From contig CAYOOP010000001.1 of NCBI GenBank assembly GCA_964405685.1, positions 372,001-436,000 of the forward strand: DNA of 64,000 nucleotides, read 5' to 3'. Source of the stretch: CAYOOP01 sp964405685 (lineage in GTDB: Bacteria > Pseudomonadota > Alphaproteobacteria > Rickettsiales > SXRF01). Below, one piece after another: positions 15,845 to 24,140 of this stretch. The translations under genes were made by a program, and so were the position numbers. Each line of letters begins with the position of its first letter. The stretch's first letter is position 1. The notes beneath the pieces were generated by a model that was not told the DNA's origin, did no database searches, and saw only the letters and a program-made list of their open reading frames with translations.

Positions 15845-16584
15845 TGGGGTTTCTCCAAAGCTTTGTTGCGGTTAAGTAGTCCTTCGAATCCTTGATTGCT
15901 AGGTGGGGTGGGCTCAGGTGTTACCGAGGGTTCTTCCTCAGGCAAAAGAGGATTAAACACAGCCTCTAGCCCCGGAAGTGATTTGGCCTTTGGTAAAAGC
16001 GCGGGGTCAATTTGGCCTGCGTTTACCGTAACGGGTTCCACCTGACCCTCATAGGTTTTAAGGGTATAGGTAGAAAAGGTTTGGTTGGGCCTAAGCGTGA
16101 ACGTAATGGTGCGACTAGCCGCATCCGTTTGCACATTGGCACCATGATCGTCAGAGCGAAAATCGATCGGATCCGATTCCTTAGCGCGGAATTTAAACAT
16201 GATGTAGTTCGAAGAGACCTCTTCAATGGTAAGGCCAGGAAGCGTTGCGGCATTAGAAGGGTTATAGGCAAAGCGATTAAGCCAAAATGTCCAGCGGTTG
16301 GCACCCTGATATGCCAGCGAATTGAGATAAAACTGCGGATAGGTATAATAGCTTACAATCGTTTGGGGTTCATTGGCGGGTTGTTCGGCTTCTTGAAGCC
16401 CGATCCCAGCAATCAGTTGGTTTTTGCGTTTTTGCTCCAGCCCATTAAGCGTGATCATTTCTTGATCGCTAAAAAAGATAGAATGGTATTCGCTCGGCAA
16501 AGGCTCGGGCTTTGCGGGTGGCGGCACTTGGGCATAGGCGTTTGCTGCCCAAAAAAGCCCCACCAGGTACCATGCGCGTCTCAT
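15841..16584 (-). CDS. Exported PilP-like protein of the pilus/secretion operon
   Basis: A 247-residue protein with an N-terminal signal or anchor (MRRAWYLVGLFWAANAYAQ, predicted cleavage after AYA), then a periplasmic region. The beginning (SIFFSDQEMITLNGLEQKR) and the later beta-rich part (TQTIVSYYTYPQFYLNSLAY, then strands up to residue about 190) fit a small inner-membrane-associated pilotin-like protein. The C-terminus is Pro/Glu-rich. I assign it PilP- or GspC-like from position and topology: it follows the PilO-like gene with a 4-bp overlap and precedes the ABC ATPase with another. No diagnostic motif is visible, so the name is an inference. Confidence 0.5.
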   Translation of the reverse strand: MRRAWYLVGLFWAANAYAQVPPPAKPEPLPSEYHSIFFSDQEMITLNGLEQKRKNQLIAGIGLQEAEQPANEPQTIVSYYTYPQFYLNSLAYQGANRWTFWLNRFAYNPSNAATLPGLTIEEVSSNYIMFKFRAKESDPIDFRSDDHGANVQTDAASRTITFTLRPNQTFSTYTLKTYEGQVEPVTVNAGQIDPALLPKAKSLPGLEAVFNPLLPEEEPSVTPEPTPPSNQGFEGLLNRNKALEKPQ

Positions 16585-17252
16585 TTCTTACCTCCTGAGG
16601 GAGGGGTGGAAGAGTTTTTTTCCAGCAATTTGAGCCCAAACCATTTGGCATCAATACTCACAGCTACGGCGGGTTCTTCTTTTTTCACTTTGTCCCCAAG
16701 CTCGGCGCGTTTCAGTGTCATCGTAAATCGTGTCATTTGAATGACACCGCCAAAGGCGCTGCGCATCTGTTTTAGTAAGCGCTCCATGCTTTCGTCCGTA
16801 TACAAAAACATTTGTGGAATCGTGATATCGGCCGATACCACTACGGCTTGTGGACGCTTCAGGGATGTTTCAATGCTCTCGCGCACTGGGTCGATGCGTG
16901 CTCGCGAATTTTCGTCTGACGCTTGCGGTATTTCAAACGCGTAGCTTTTGCGAAGCACCTCTAATTGTGCGGAGGCGATGTTCGGGTCGATGCTTTCTTT
17001 GCCATTGGTGAGGTGTAGCTTTTCATAAATGGGGCGCGCTTCACGCACAATTTTGGTTTTGGTTCGCCCTTCTTCAGTCTTTTGCATGAGTTGGTTGTAT
17101 TCGCCCTGAAGCTTGGTGGCCTGATCTTCCAGCGAGCCCGAAAGGCTGCTGATAGCCGCAAATACGGTGCCCGTAACACCCAACAGCATCACCGCCAATA
17201 TGGCGCGTTTTCTAATTTTACTAAGTACGTATTTGCGTTGGTACATCAGCAT
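16581..17252 (-). CDS. PilO/GspM-like bitopic membrane protein
   Basis: A 223-residue protein with a short cytoplasmic basic N-terminus (YQRKYVLSKIRKRA), one transmembrane helix at about residues 17-36 (ILAVMLLGVTGTVFAAISSL), a coiled-coil segment at about 38-75 (LEDQATKLQGEYNQLMQKTEEG) and a periplasmic C-terminal domain. This is the layout of PilO and GspM, which pair with PilN or GspL in the inner-membrane platform. It overlaps the upstream PilM/N-like gene by 1 bp and the downstream gene by 4 bp. ATGs exist at codons 1 and 3. The assignment rests on topology and order. Confidence 0.55.
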   Translation of the reverse strand: MLMYQRKYVLSKIRKRAILAVMLLGVTGTVFAAISSLSGSLEDQATKLQGEYNQLMQKTEEGRTKTKIVREARPIYEKLHLTNGKESIDPNIASAQLEVLRKSYAFEIPQASDENSRARIDPVRESIETSLKRPQAVVVSADITIPQMFLYTDESMERLLKQMRSAFGGVIQMTRFTMTLKRAELGDKVKKEEPAVAVSIDAKWFGLKLLEKNSSTPPSGGKK

Positions 17253-19015
17253 TAGGGTGTACCTTGCGTGGTGGTGTCGGGTGATTTTTCAACCCCATTA
17301 AAACTAAGGCTGGTGACAATGTCGCGTCCCACCGCCTGTTGTTCTCTGATGCGTCCGCCTAACGGTACGGCATCGGGTTTAATCTCAGGAATCTCCGCAA
17401 AGGTGATCTTATATCCGTCAAACAACGGGCCAATGGAGGCCAGCGCTTCGTTGAGTGTTTTCTGGATTTCCTCATTACTTTGCTTGGGTTCGGTCGTAAA
17501 TATCACATCCACCTTGGCGTAAATCTTCGTTTCCACACCGCCGTTAGCGGCTCTCATCGGCGGCGATGACTTGCCAAAGGGGTCTTCGATTTTCCAATCC
17601 AAGCCATTAAACTGGAACCGCGGCCCCAAGCGTTCCTTAGCCGCAGATAGGCGCAACAAAAAGGTCTCGGGGCCCATTTCGCGCTGCTCTATCGCGCGCA
17701 ATACGTCCATCACATCTTTGATTTTCTCTACATCGTCAATGGTTGCCATTTCGGCTTCGACACTTGCAAGTTCTTTGACGGTGGTTTGTTTTTTCTGCGC
17801 CAATTCCGATTTTTTTCCATAGGCACCCCACGCATCATAGGCCTTAATGCCTGCACTGCCAACAAAACCAACCGCAATAATCACCGGCAACACCCGCACC
17901 ACCAGCAAAGAGCGGTGCAATTGCAATAGCTGGCCTAAAGTTTTAGTGAGTGTGTTAAATGTAGGCCGGCGGAGCCTCGCGGCGGCGCTGGCTGTTACCA
18001 TATCGCCGTAACGGTCATTGGGCTGGGTGGCATTGACAAGCTGCAGCCATTCCGCGGTTTGATGTGGGGTGGAGGTTACGAAGGACTTGACGCCTGCGCG
18101 TTTGGGGTCAATGGTCTGCAGTACCTCTTGGCTTGCGATGATATGCAGGTGCAGATCTTCGGCCTCACGCAGACCTAAACGTTTAAGGTATTCAACCGTG
18201 CTGTTGATTTCCTGTTCCACCAACCCCGCAATTACGTCCGATACGCCTTGGAGGGTTTGCCCCACACGGGTAAAAATCATTTTCCCATCTCGCAAAATAA
18301 CCTGGCGAAAACCACTTACTTTTTGGTGTGAAAGCAAATAGAGCCACGCATGCGTAGGTGTATTGGGGTTGGCACTGGTTTTTTGGTAGAGCGCCCGAAT
18401 CACCGCTTCCATTTCAAGCGGCAGGAGCCGTATGCCAATACAGCGGTTCGGCGTCGTCACAATCCACGTAAGCCATTGACTTACGGTGTCGGTGGCATCG
18501 GCTGAGATCATTTGAAATAGCCATTCTTTTTTACCTTTTTCCCGACCCAGAACCCGCGCGCCCTTAATTTCCGAATTCGCGAATTCACGGCGCAAGCGCC
18601 GTTTCATAATCGCTGAAAGCCCCATTTTATTCACAGGTGGGAGGTTTTGTTGAATATAGGTTTGATCGAGCGTGTCTAAAAACACCAAAAACGGCACATT
18701 GGGGTGGTCAACAATGGCGCGTTTAAACAGCTCGAAGTGCTCTTCCTTAGCTTCGGGCGCATACCACCGCCCCTCCACCACACCTTTTTGCAAGAAAATC
18801 AAAATCGCGCCGTCGTCACCAATCAGCAGGACAAAAGCGGTTCTTTTGTCAAATTTGAATTTGGGTGCCTTGCGCTTAGACAGGCGAAACTTTTTCTTCG
18901 GGGGTGGCGGGGTGGTTTCAGACACTGTTTTTTCAGGCGGCTGTGGGGGCACTGCTTCCGTGGAAGAAGCCGCATCGCCGCTTCCCGGTCGCTTGCGTCT
19001 AAAAGAAAGTGCCAT
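17252..19015 (-). CDS. PilM-PilN / GspL-like platform protein
   Basis: A 587-residue protein with a cytoplasmic N-terminal half of about 370 residues, one membrane helix at about 372-392 (LLVVRVLPVIIAVGFVGSAG) and a periplasmic C-terminal half with a coiled coil (KKQTTVKELASVEAEMATID) and an alpha/beta domain. This is the architecture of GspL, or of PilM fused to PilN. The cytoplasmic region begins after a Pro/Lys-rich linker and includes KFDKRTAFVLLIGDDGAILIF, which could be the first strand pair of an actin-like fold. No reliable ATP-binding signature is seen. It opens a four-gene operon with 1-4 bp overlaps. The family is divergent, so a search is needed for certainty. Confidence 0.55.
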   Translation of the reverse strand: MALSFRRKRPGSGDAASSTEAVPPQPPEKTVSETTPPPPKKKFRLSKRKAPKFKFDKRTAFVLLIGDDGAILIFLQKGVVEGRWYAPEAKEEHFELFKRAIVDHPNVPFLVFLDTLDQTYIQQNLPPVNKMGLSAIMKRRLRREFANSEIKGARVLGREKGKKEWLFQMISADATDTVSQWLTWIVTTPNRCIGIRLLPLEMEAVIRALYQKTSANPNTPTHAWLYLLSHQKVSGFRQVILRDGKMIFTRVGQTLQGVSDVIAGLVEQEINSTVEYLKRLGLREAEDLHLHIIASQEVLQTIDPKRAGVKSFVTSTPHQTAEWLQLVNATQPNDRYGDMVTASAAARLRRPTFNTLTKTLGQLLQLHRSLLVVRVLPVIIAVGFVGSAGIKAYDAWGAYGKKSELAQKKQTTVKELASVEAEMATIDDVEKIKDVMDVLRAIEQREMGPETFLLRLSAAKERLGPRFQFNGLDWKIEDPFGKSSPPMRAANGGVETKIYAKVDVIFTTEPKQSNEEIQKTLNEALASIGPLFDGYKITFAEIPEIKPDAVPLGGRIREQQAVGRDIVTSLSFNGVEKSPDTTTQGTP

Positions 19016-19094
19016 AGGCCTCTTGCCTGCTGCGTTGCATATCTCAACGCTATAGCAACTATCCTATTAAAGCGCAAAAGATTTGCGGCTTTGT

Positions 19095-20360
19095 TTACGA
19101 ATTCATTTTTTCAAAAAACTCAGCATTCGTTTTGGTATCGCGGAGTTTTTCTTGGATAAACTCCATCGCTTCGCCCGGACCCATCGGGTGCAAGATGCGG
19201 CGGATGACCCACATTTTTGTGAGTGTCTGCTTATCGACCAAGAGATCTTCTTTGCGCGTGCCGGATTTATTGATGTCAATCGCCGGGAAGACGCGCTTAT
19301 CCGCAAGCTTGCGATCGAGCACAATTTCCGAGTTACCGGTGCCTTTGAATTCTTGGAAGATCACTTCGTCCATCATGGAACCGGTATCGATCAATGCCGT
19401 TGCGATAATCGTGAGCGACCCGCCATTTTCAATGTTGCGTGCCGCGCCGAAGAAACGTTTAGGCCGGTGCAGGGCCTGCGCGTCCACGCCACCGGTTAGA
19501 ATTTTACCAGACGATGGCACCACCGTGTTGTAGGCGCGCGCCAGACGAGTAATTGAGTCGAGCAAAATTACCACGTCTTTTTTGTGCTCAACGAGTTTTT
19601 TCGCTTTTTCTATGACCATTTCCGCGAGCGCCACATGGCGGTGTGCGGGTTCATCGAACGTTGAGCTAACCACCTCACCGTTAACGGTGCGCGCCATATC
19701 TGTCACCTCCTCCGGCCGCTCATCGACTAGAAGAACGATCAGGTAAGCATTTGGGTGGTTGGTGGTAATGGCGTGCGCGATGTTTTGCATCAGCACGGTT
19801 TTACCGGTGCGGGGCGGAGCAACAATCAACGCACGCTGACCGAAACCAATAGGTGTCACAATGTCTGCAACACGCATGCTGATGTCATTTTTCTCTTTGC
19901 CTTTGGGACGTTCGAACTCCAGCTGAATGCGGCGTTCGGGATAGAGCGGCGTGAGGTTATCAAACGTAATGCGGTGGGTAATCGCCGCCGGATCGTCAAA
20001 GTTGATTTTGAGCACTTTGGTAAGCGCAAAATAGCGTTCGCCATCTTTCGGTGCACGAATTTCGCCCTCTACCGTATCGCCGGTACGCAGTCCGAATTTC
20101 TTGACTTGGGTGGGCGATATGTAAATATCGTCCGTACCCGCTAGATAGTTGGCCAGCGGCGAGCGCAGGAAGCCAAACCCGTCGGAGAGAATTTCGATCA
20201 CGCCTTCGCCGGTGATCACTTCGCCGTTTTCGGCGTGGCGTTTTAAGATAGAGAAGATCATCTCCTGCTTCAGCATGTTGCTGGCATTTTCAACGCCCAG
20301 TTTTTCGGCGAGCTGAAGGAGATCGTTCGCGTTTTTACGCTTGAGTTCTTGAAGTTTCAT
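19095..20360 (-). CDS. rho: Transcription termination factor Rho
   Basis: A 421-residue hexameric RNA helicase (E. coli 419). The N-terminal RNA-binding fold has GFGFLRSPLANYLAGTDDIYI. Walker A is APPRTGKTVLM near residue 180, and Walker B is DVVILLDSITRLARAYN. The Q/R loops include GGVDAQALHRPKRFFGAARN and the C-terminus has GTRKEDLLVDKQTLTKMWVIR. It terminates untranslated transcripts at C-rich rut sites. Its own leader carries a strongly C-rich tract (20392-20416), suggesting autoregulation. There is no clear Shine-Dalgarno before the ATG at 20360. Confidence 0.98.
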   Translation of the reverse strand: MKLQELKRKNANDLLQLAEKLGVENASNMLKQEMIFSILKRHAENGEVITGEGVIEILSDGFGFLRSPLANYLAGTDDIYISPTQVKKFGLRTGDTVEGEIRAPKDGERYFALTKVLKINFDDPAAITHRITFDNLTPLYPERRIQLEFERPKGKEKNDISMRVADIVTPIGFGQRALIVAPPRTGKTVLMQNIAHAITTNHPNAYLIVLLVDERPEEVTDMARTVNGEVVSSTFDEPAHRHVALAEMVIEKAKKLVEHKKDVVILLDSITRLARAYNTVVPSSGKILTGGVDAQALHRPKRFFGAARNIENGGSLTIIATALIDTGSMMDEVIFQEFKGTGNSEIVLDRKLADKRVFPAIDINKSGTRKEDLLVDKQTLTKMWVIRRILHPMGPGEAMEFIQEKLRDTKTNAEFFEKMNS

Positions 20361-20391
20361 GATGGTGCGACTTTGGTTTGATTTTTAAATT

Positions 20392-20416
20392 GAGGAGGGG
20401 AGGGAGGGAGGGAAGA
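20392..20416 (-). promoter_or_regulatory. C-rich rut-like tract in the rho leader; G-quadruplex motif on the other strand
   Basis: On the rho mRNA this 25-base segment contains only C and T apart from one A in the middle-free pyrimidine run and is C-dominated, ending about 32 nt before the rho start codon. On the plus strand it has four G runs (20397-20400, 20402-20404, 20406-20408, 20410-20412) separated by single A residues, a canonical G-quadruplex pattern. Rho binds C-rich, G-poor RNA and is known to control its own synthesis in E. coli. Confidence 0.55.
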
Positions 20417-20522
20417 CCGTGCGAATTTTCTGTAAGCACATCAAATGACGCATTAAACAATGCTGTGGTCTCGGAGCAAGCTTATCAAAAAAATAGCGCC
20501 CGTCAAGCAAAATATTCAAATT

Positions 20523-20954
20523 TTAGAATGGCTTCACTACCACCAATATAACGATGGTTATCATAAGGATCGTTGGTATCTCATTGAATATTTTATAATA
20601 TTTTGCTGATTTGGTATTGGCACCCGCGGCAAATTGCTTGCGGTGTTTGGCCATTTTGCCGTGCAAAGCCGCCATAATAAGCACAAGCAACAGCTTCGCG
20701 TGCAGCCAACCCTCGGCTGCGCCGGTGATTTTAATGAGCCAAAAGCCAAAGAAAAAGGTCGCGATCATGGCCGGGTTCATAATATAGCAAAGCAGGCGCC
20801 GCTCCATTATTTGTAGCATTTTATCCGCATCGCTCCCGACAGGAACCTCTGCGTGATACACAAACAGCCTTGGCAAATAGAGTTGTCCTGCCATCCAGGA
20901 AATGACCGCGATGATGTGTAAGGCCCTCACCCACAGATAAAGATTGTCGATCAT
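20523..20954 (-). CDS. hemJ: Protoporphyrinogen oxidase HemJ
   Basis: A 143-residue membrane protein with four helices: residues about 5-25 (LYLWVRALHIIAVISWMAGQLYLPRLFVYHAE, with the conserved His of LHIIAVISWMAG), about 55-75, 82-100 and 122-140. HemJ oxidises protoporphyrinogen IX to protoporphyrin IX in bacteria without HemG or HemY. It directly precedes hemH and hemE in the reverse-strand haem cluster (hemE-hemH-hemJ), so the order supports the assignment. It ends 162 bp before the rho start codon. Confidence 0.93.
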   Translation of the reverse strand: MIDNLYLWVRALHIIAVISWMAGQLYLPRLFVYHAEVPVGSDADKMLQIMERRLLCYIMNPAMIATFFFGFWLIKITGAAEGWLHAKLLLVLIMAALHGKMAKHRKQFAAGANTKSAKYYKIFNEIPTILMITIVILVVVKPF

Positions 20955-21938
20955 TTAGGCCTCCTTACAACAGCCAGAGAATGTTTTTGGACATACCCTG
21001 TTTTCACACGCACGCTCATCTAGCACAAGTTGTTTTAGCGCAGCGATGTAATCGTAAATCACGCCAAGTGTCGGCACACGCACATACTGGGTAACACCGC
21101 TTTTTTCTGCCAAGTGGCGATATTCAATATCAAGCTCCACAAGTGTTTCCGAATGTTCGGAAACGAAGGCGATGGGTACTAGCAAAACAGATTTTCCTTG
21201 GCTTCCCGCGCGGATAATTTCTTGATCGGTCGATGGCCCAATCCATTCCAGTCTCCCCACGCGGCTTTGGTAGCAAACCGCATAATCAAGTTGTGGCTGC
21301 GCCAGCTGACTAACGACCGCCTGCACGGTTTGTTCAACCTGCCATTGGTATGGGTCTCCGGCTTCCACTATCGGTTTTGGCAAGCCATGCGCCGAAAATA
21401 AAATGCGCATGCCGTCTTTGTACGCTTGTTGAATAAGTTTCACATGCGCCGCAATAAACGCAGGATGGGTGGAGTAGCAGCAAATCTCTTTGGTAGGAAG
21501 TTTGAGTCCTAATTTTTTCCATTCCTTAAAAGATGATGCTGTGGTGGTGGTCGAAAATTGAGGATACAGCGGCAATAAAATCACCTTATCGGGCGCATGG
21601 GCTTTCACCTGTTTTGCAACATTTTTGGCCCGCGGGTGCCAATAGCGCATGACGATAAATGTTTTATATTCACCATGTTCTCTAAGAGCGATTTCAAGCG
21701 CTGTCGCTTGTTTTTGTGTTTCTTCCACAATCGGTGATTTACCACCCATTTGCGCATAAATTGTTTGCGCTTTTTTGTTACGAAGCGAGGAAATAAGCGT
21801 CGCCAAAAAAAGGCGTAAAGGAAGGGGAACCCGAATGATCGCTGGGTCAAAAAATAGATTAAATAAAAACGGTCGCACCGCTTTTAAGCTATCGGGTCCA
21901 CCTAAATTAAATAGGATTACCGCAGTTTTTTGAGCCAT
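20955..21938 (-). CDS. hemH: Ferrochelatase
   Basis: Inserts Fe2+ into protoporphyrin IX, the last step of haem synthesis. I start at the ATG at 21938 (a TTG lies two codons earlier), giving 327 residues. Family motifs are KTAVILFNLGGPDSLKAVRPFL, the metal-site His in RILFSAHGLPKPIVEAGDPY (about residues 180-199), YAVCYQSRVGRLEWIGPSTD, and VLLVPIAFVSEHSETLVELDIEY with the second active-site acid. The C-terminus has four cysteines (CENRVCPKTFSGCC), a candidate iron-sulfur or metal site as in some alphaproteobacterial ferrochelatases. It overlaps the hemE stop by 22 bp. Confidence 0.96.
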   Translation of the reverse strand: MAQKTAVILFNLGGPDSLKAVRPFLFNLFFDPAIIRVPLPLRLFLATLISSLRNKKAQTIYAQMGGKSPIVEETQKQATALEIALREHGEYKTFIVMRYWHPRAKNVAKQVKAHAPDKVILLPLYPQFSTTTTASSFKEWKKLGLKLPTKEICCYSTHPAFIAAHVKLIQQAYKDGMRILFSAHGLPKPIVEAGDPYQWQVEQTVQAVVSQLAQPQLDYAVCYQSRVGRLEWIGPSTDQEIIRAGSQGKSVLLVPIAFVSEHSETLVELDIEYRHLAEKSGVTQYVRVPTLGVIYDYIAALKQLVLDERACENRVCPKTFSGCCKEA

Positions 21939-22939
21939 GTGCAAAGTGCTTCCAGATTTTCAGGTGGCGTAAATTGAATCACCCCATGCCCGAGATTAAA
22001 GATATAGGGTTTTCCCTTCATCTCGTTCACCAGCCTTTCGGCTTCTTGAAGGATTTTTTCTTTGGTTCCATAGGCCAAAATCATCGGGTCTAAATTGCCT
22101 TGCAATACACAGCTGGTTTTTTCTTTTACAAACGAAACGGGTGTAAATTGATCGATGCTTACACCATCGACTCCTGTTTCGTTTGCGAATGTCGAAATAT
22201 TTACCCCCGCTCCGCGTGGAAAACCCATAATGGGTGTATGGGGTTGGCGCTTTTTTAGCTCTGCAACAATCTTTTTAGTGGGTGTAACCACATACCGAGA
22301 AAATATTTCTATGGGCGCTGCACCTGCCCAAGAATCAAATAGCTGCACGACATCCGCACCGGCTTTAATTTGATTATCTAAATGCAAAATCACTGCTTCG
22401 GTAAGCGTATCAATTAAACGGTTAAATAGGGTAGGGGTAGCAACGGCCATTTTTACTGCTGCATCAAAATTGCGACTACCCTTACCTTCCACCATATAGC
22501 ACGCAAGTGTCCAGGGGCTTCCTGAGAAGCCGATAAGCGTCTTCTCCTTAAGGGTGCTCGCAAGAGTGTCTACCGTCTCGTAGACAGGCGCTAGATGGCT
22601 AGAAATACGTTCCAATGAAAGTTTTGAAATCTGCTCTTCGGTTGTGGTGGGCTCTAACCTTGGTCCTTCACCTTTTTCAAACACGACATTTACGCCAAGC
22701 GCATCTGGAATCACTAAAATATCCGAAAACAAAATCGCAGCATCCATATCGAATCGGCGAATAGGTTGGAGTGTTACCTCCACTGCTAATTTCGGATTAT
22801 AACAAAACTCTAAAAAGTTCGGAGCTTTTGCCCGAAGTTCACGATACTCCGGTAAATATCGCCCCGCCTGTCTAAAAAACCAAAAAGGAATTTTCTCCTT
22901 TTCATTTCCTGTAAGTACATCTCGCAAGATTTTATTCAT
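21917..22939 (-). CDS. hemE: Uroporphyrinogen decarboxylase
   Basis: Converts uroporphyrinogen III to coproporphyrinogen III in the cytoplasm. An open frame reaches upstream to 23020, but the family start MNKILRDVLTGNEKEKIPFW is the ATG at 22939, giving 340 residues. Landmarks are PFWFFRQAGRYLPEYRELRA (N-terminal signature), FSDILVIPDALG with the catalytic Asp, GFSGSPWTLACYMVEGKGSR (second signature) and LFDSWAG. It is divergent from ppsR, and the gap between them is the oriC candidate, the same flanking pair as in Caulobacter and Rickettsia. Confidence 0.97.
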   Translation of the reverse strand: MNKILRDVLTGNEKEKIPFWFFRQAGRYLPEYRELRAKAPNFLEFCYNPKLAVEVTLQPIRRFDMDAAILFSDILVIPDALGVNVVFEKGEGPRLEPTTTEEQISKLSLERISSHLAPVYETVDTLASTLKEKTLIGFSGSPWTLACYMVEGKGSRNFDAAVKMAVATPTLFNRLIDTLTEAVILHLDNQIKAGADVVQLFDSWAGAAPIEIFSRYVVTPTKKIVAELKKRQPHTPIMGFPRGAGVNISTFANETGVDGVSIDQFTPVSFVKEKTSCVLQGNLDPMILAYGTKEKILQEAERLVNEMKGKPYIFNLGHGVIQFTPPENLEALCTWLKKLR

Positions 22940-23271
22940 TCTAAAATTACTTATCTTTATAAGAAAAGGATTGAAGTAGTAGTAGGGAGTAGGTCTAACG
23001 TGGACGGTTTGATTATGCAAAGGTTATGCAGATGAAGGTTATAGGAAATAATACACATACAAACTTAGCAGCCTATTATTTACTATCGATTTTCTACCAT
23101 TTCTGAAAAAAGTGGATAAAAACTCATCCACATCGTGTATACAAACTTCTTTACCTGTGGAAAACCGCTGAAGGAGAATCGTGCAAACGTGCACATTTAA
23201 AGATTCACAGATTATCCACAGTGTTCTACATAGGTTGTGTACACGCTTTCGTTGATAACATGTGAAACCCC
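22940..23271. other. Candidate chromosomal replication origin (oriC)
   Basis: This 332-bp gap between hemE and ppsR (RP001 family) matches the location of the Caulobacter and Rickettsia origins. It holds one perfect DnaA box TTATCCACA (23212-23220) and three single-mismatch boxes: TCATCCACA (23124-23132), AGTGGATAA (23111-23119, reverse) and TGTGGAAAA (23156-23164, reverse). TTATGCA occurs twice 11 bp apart (23013 and 23024). There is AT-rich DNA at 23041-23120 and GANTC methylation sites at 23176-23180 and 23203-23207. No TTAA-N7-TTAA CtrA site is seen, unlike Caulobacter. Against this, the rpoBC cluster to the right would be transcribed head-on to the fork. Confidence 0.72.
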
Positions 23272-24105
23272 ATGAAAACATTCCACTTACACCTTGTGTC
23301 AGACTCGACCGGCGAAACGGTGGGCAGTGTTGCCCGTGCTGCCCTCGCGCAATTTGAAGATGTGGACGCCGAAGAGCACAACTGGACGCTGGTGCGTACC
23401 AAAACGCAAATCGATCGTGTGATTGCTAATATCGACGAATTCCCCGGCATGGTGCTTTACACGCTGGTCGACAAACAACTCGGTGAAATGCTCAAAAAAG
23501 CCTGCCAGAAACACGGTCAACCCTGCATCGCTGTGCTGGCCCCTGTTGTTAACGAGCTCTCCGCCTATCTTGGCGAGGAAACCCAAGCCGCCCCCGGCAA
23601 ACAACACCAGATGGACGAAGAATATTTCTCCCGCGTCGACGCCATCAACTACGCACTCTCGCATGACGACAGCCAGGGGCATTGGGATTTGGACGGCGCT
23701 GATATTATCTTATGCGGTCCCTCACGCACCTCCAAGTCACCCACCTGTGTCTATCTCGCCTATAAAGGCTTCAAAGCCGCTAACGTCCCCTTCGTACTCG
23801 GCATCGATTTACCGCCCGGACTATTTACAGCGAAAGACGCACTCATCGTCGGCCTTACCATCTCGCCTGACCGCCTCCAACAAATCCGCAAAGAGCGTTT
23901 AAACTCACTGAAACAGGAAGACACCAGCTATGTGGACGTTGAAATGATCCACAAAGAAATCGACGAATCACGCAAGCTGTTCCGCCAGCAAGGCTGGCCG
24001 GTGATTGACGTCACCCGAAAATCTGTCGAAGAAACCGCGGCTACCATCTTGCAATATCACCAGAATCTCATGAAGCAACGCGAGCAAAAAGCCGAGCATT
24101 CCTAG
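23272..24105 (+). CDS. ppsR: Pyruvate, phosphate/water dikinase regulatory protein (kinase/pyrophosphorylase)
   Basis: A 277-residue DUF299 family enzyme that reversibly phosphorylates a Thr of PEP synthase or pyruvate phosphate dikinase, using ADP as donor and Pi for the reverse reaction. Motifs are HLHLVSDSTGETVGSVARAA at the N-terminus, DIILCGPSRTSKSPTCVYLA (P-loop-like, about residues 143-162) and GIDLPPGLF. Whether the target is PpsA or PpdK cannot be told, as neither is in the window. It is the classic right-hand neighbour of the alphaproteobacterial origin (RP001 of Rickettsia). Confidence 0.94.
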   Translation: MKTFHLHLVSDSTGETVGSVARAALAQFEDVDAEEHNWTLVRTKTQIDRVIANIDEFPGMVLYTLVDKQLGEMLKKACQKHGQPCIAVLAPVVNELSAYLGEETQAAPGKQHQMDEEYFSRVDAINYALSHDDSQGHWDLDGADIILCGPSRTSKSPTCVYLAYKGFKAANVPFVLGIDLPPGLFTAKDALIVGLTISPDRLQQIRKERLNSLKQEDTSYVDVEMIHKEIDESRKLFRQQGWPVIDVTRKSVEETAATILQYHQNLMKQREQKAEHS

Positions 24106-24140
24106 GTGACATCCCGCAATTTCCTTGCTAAACCAACACC

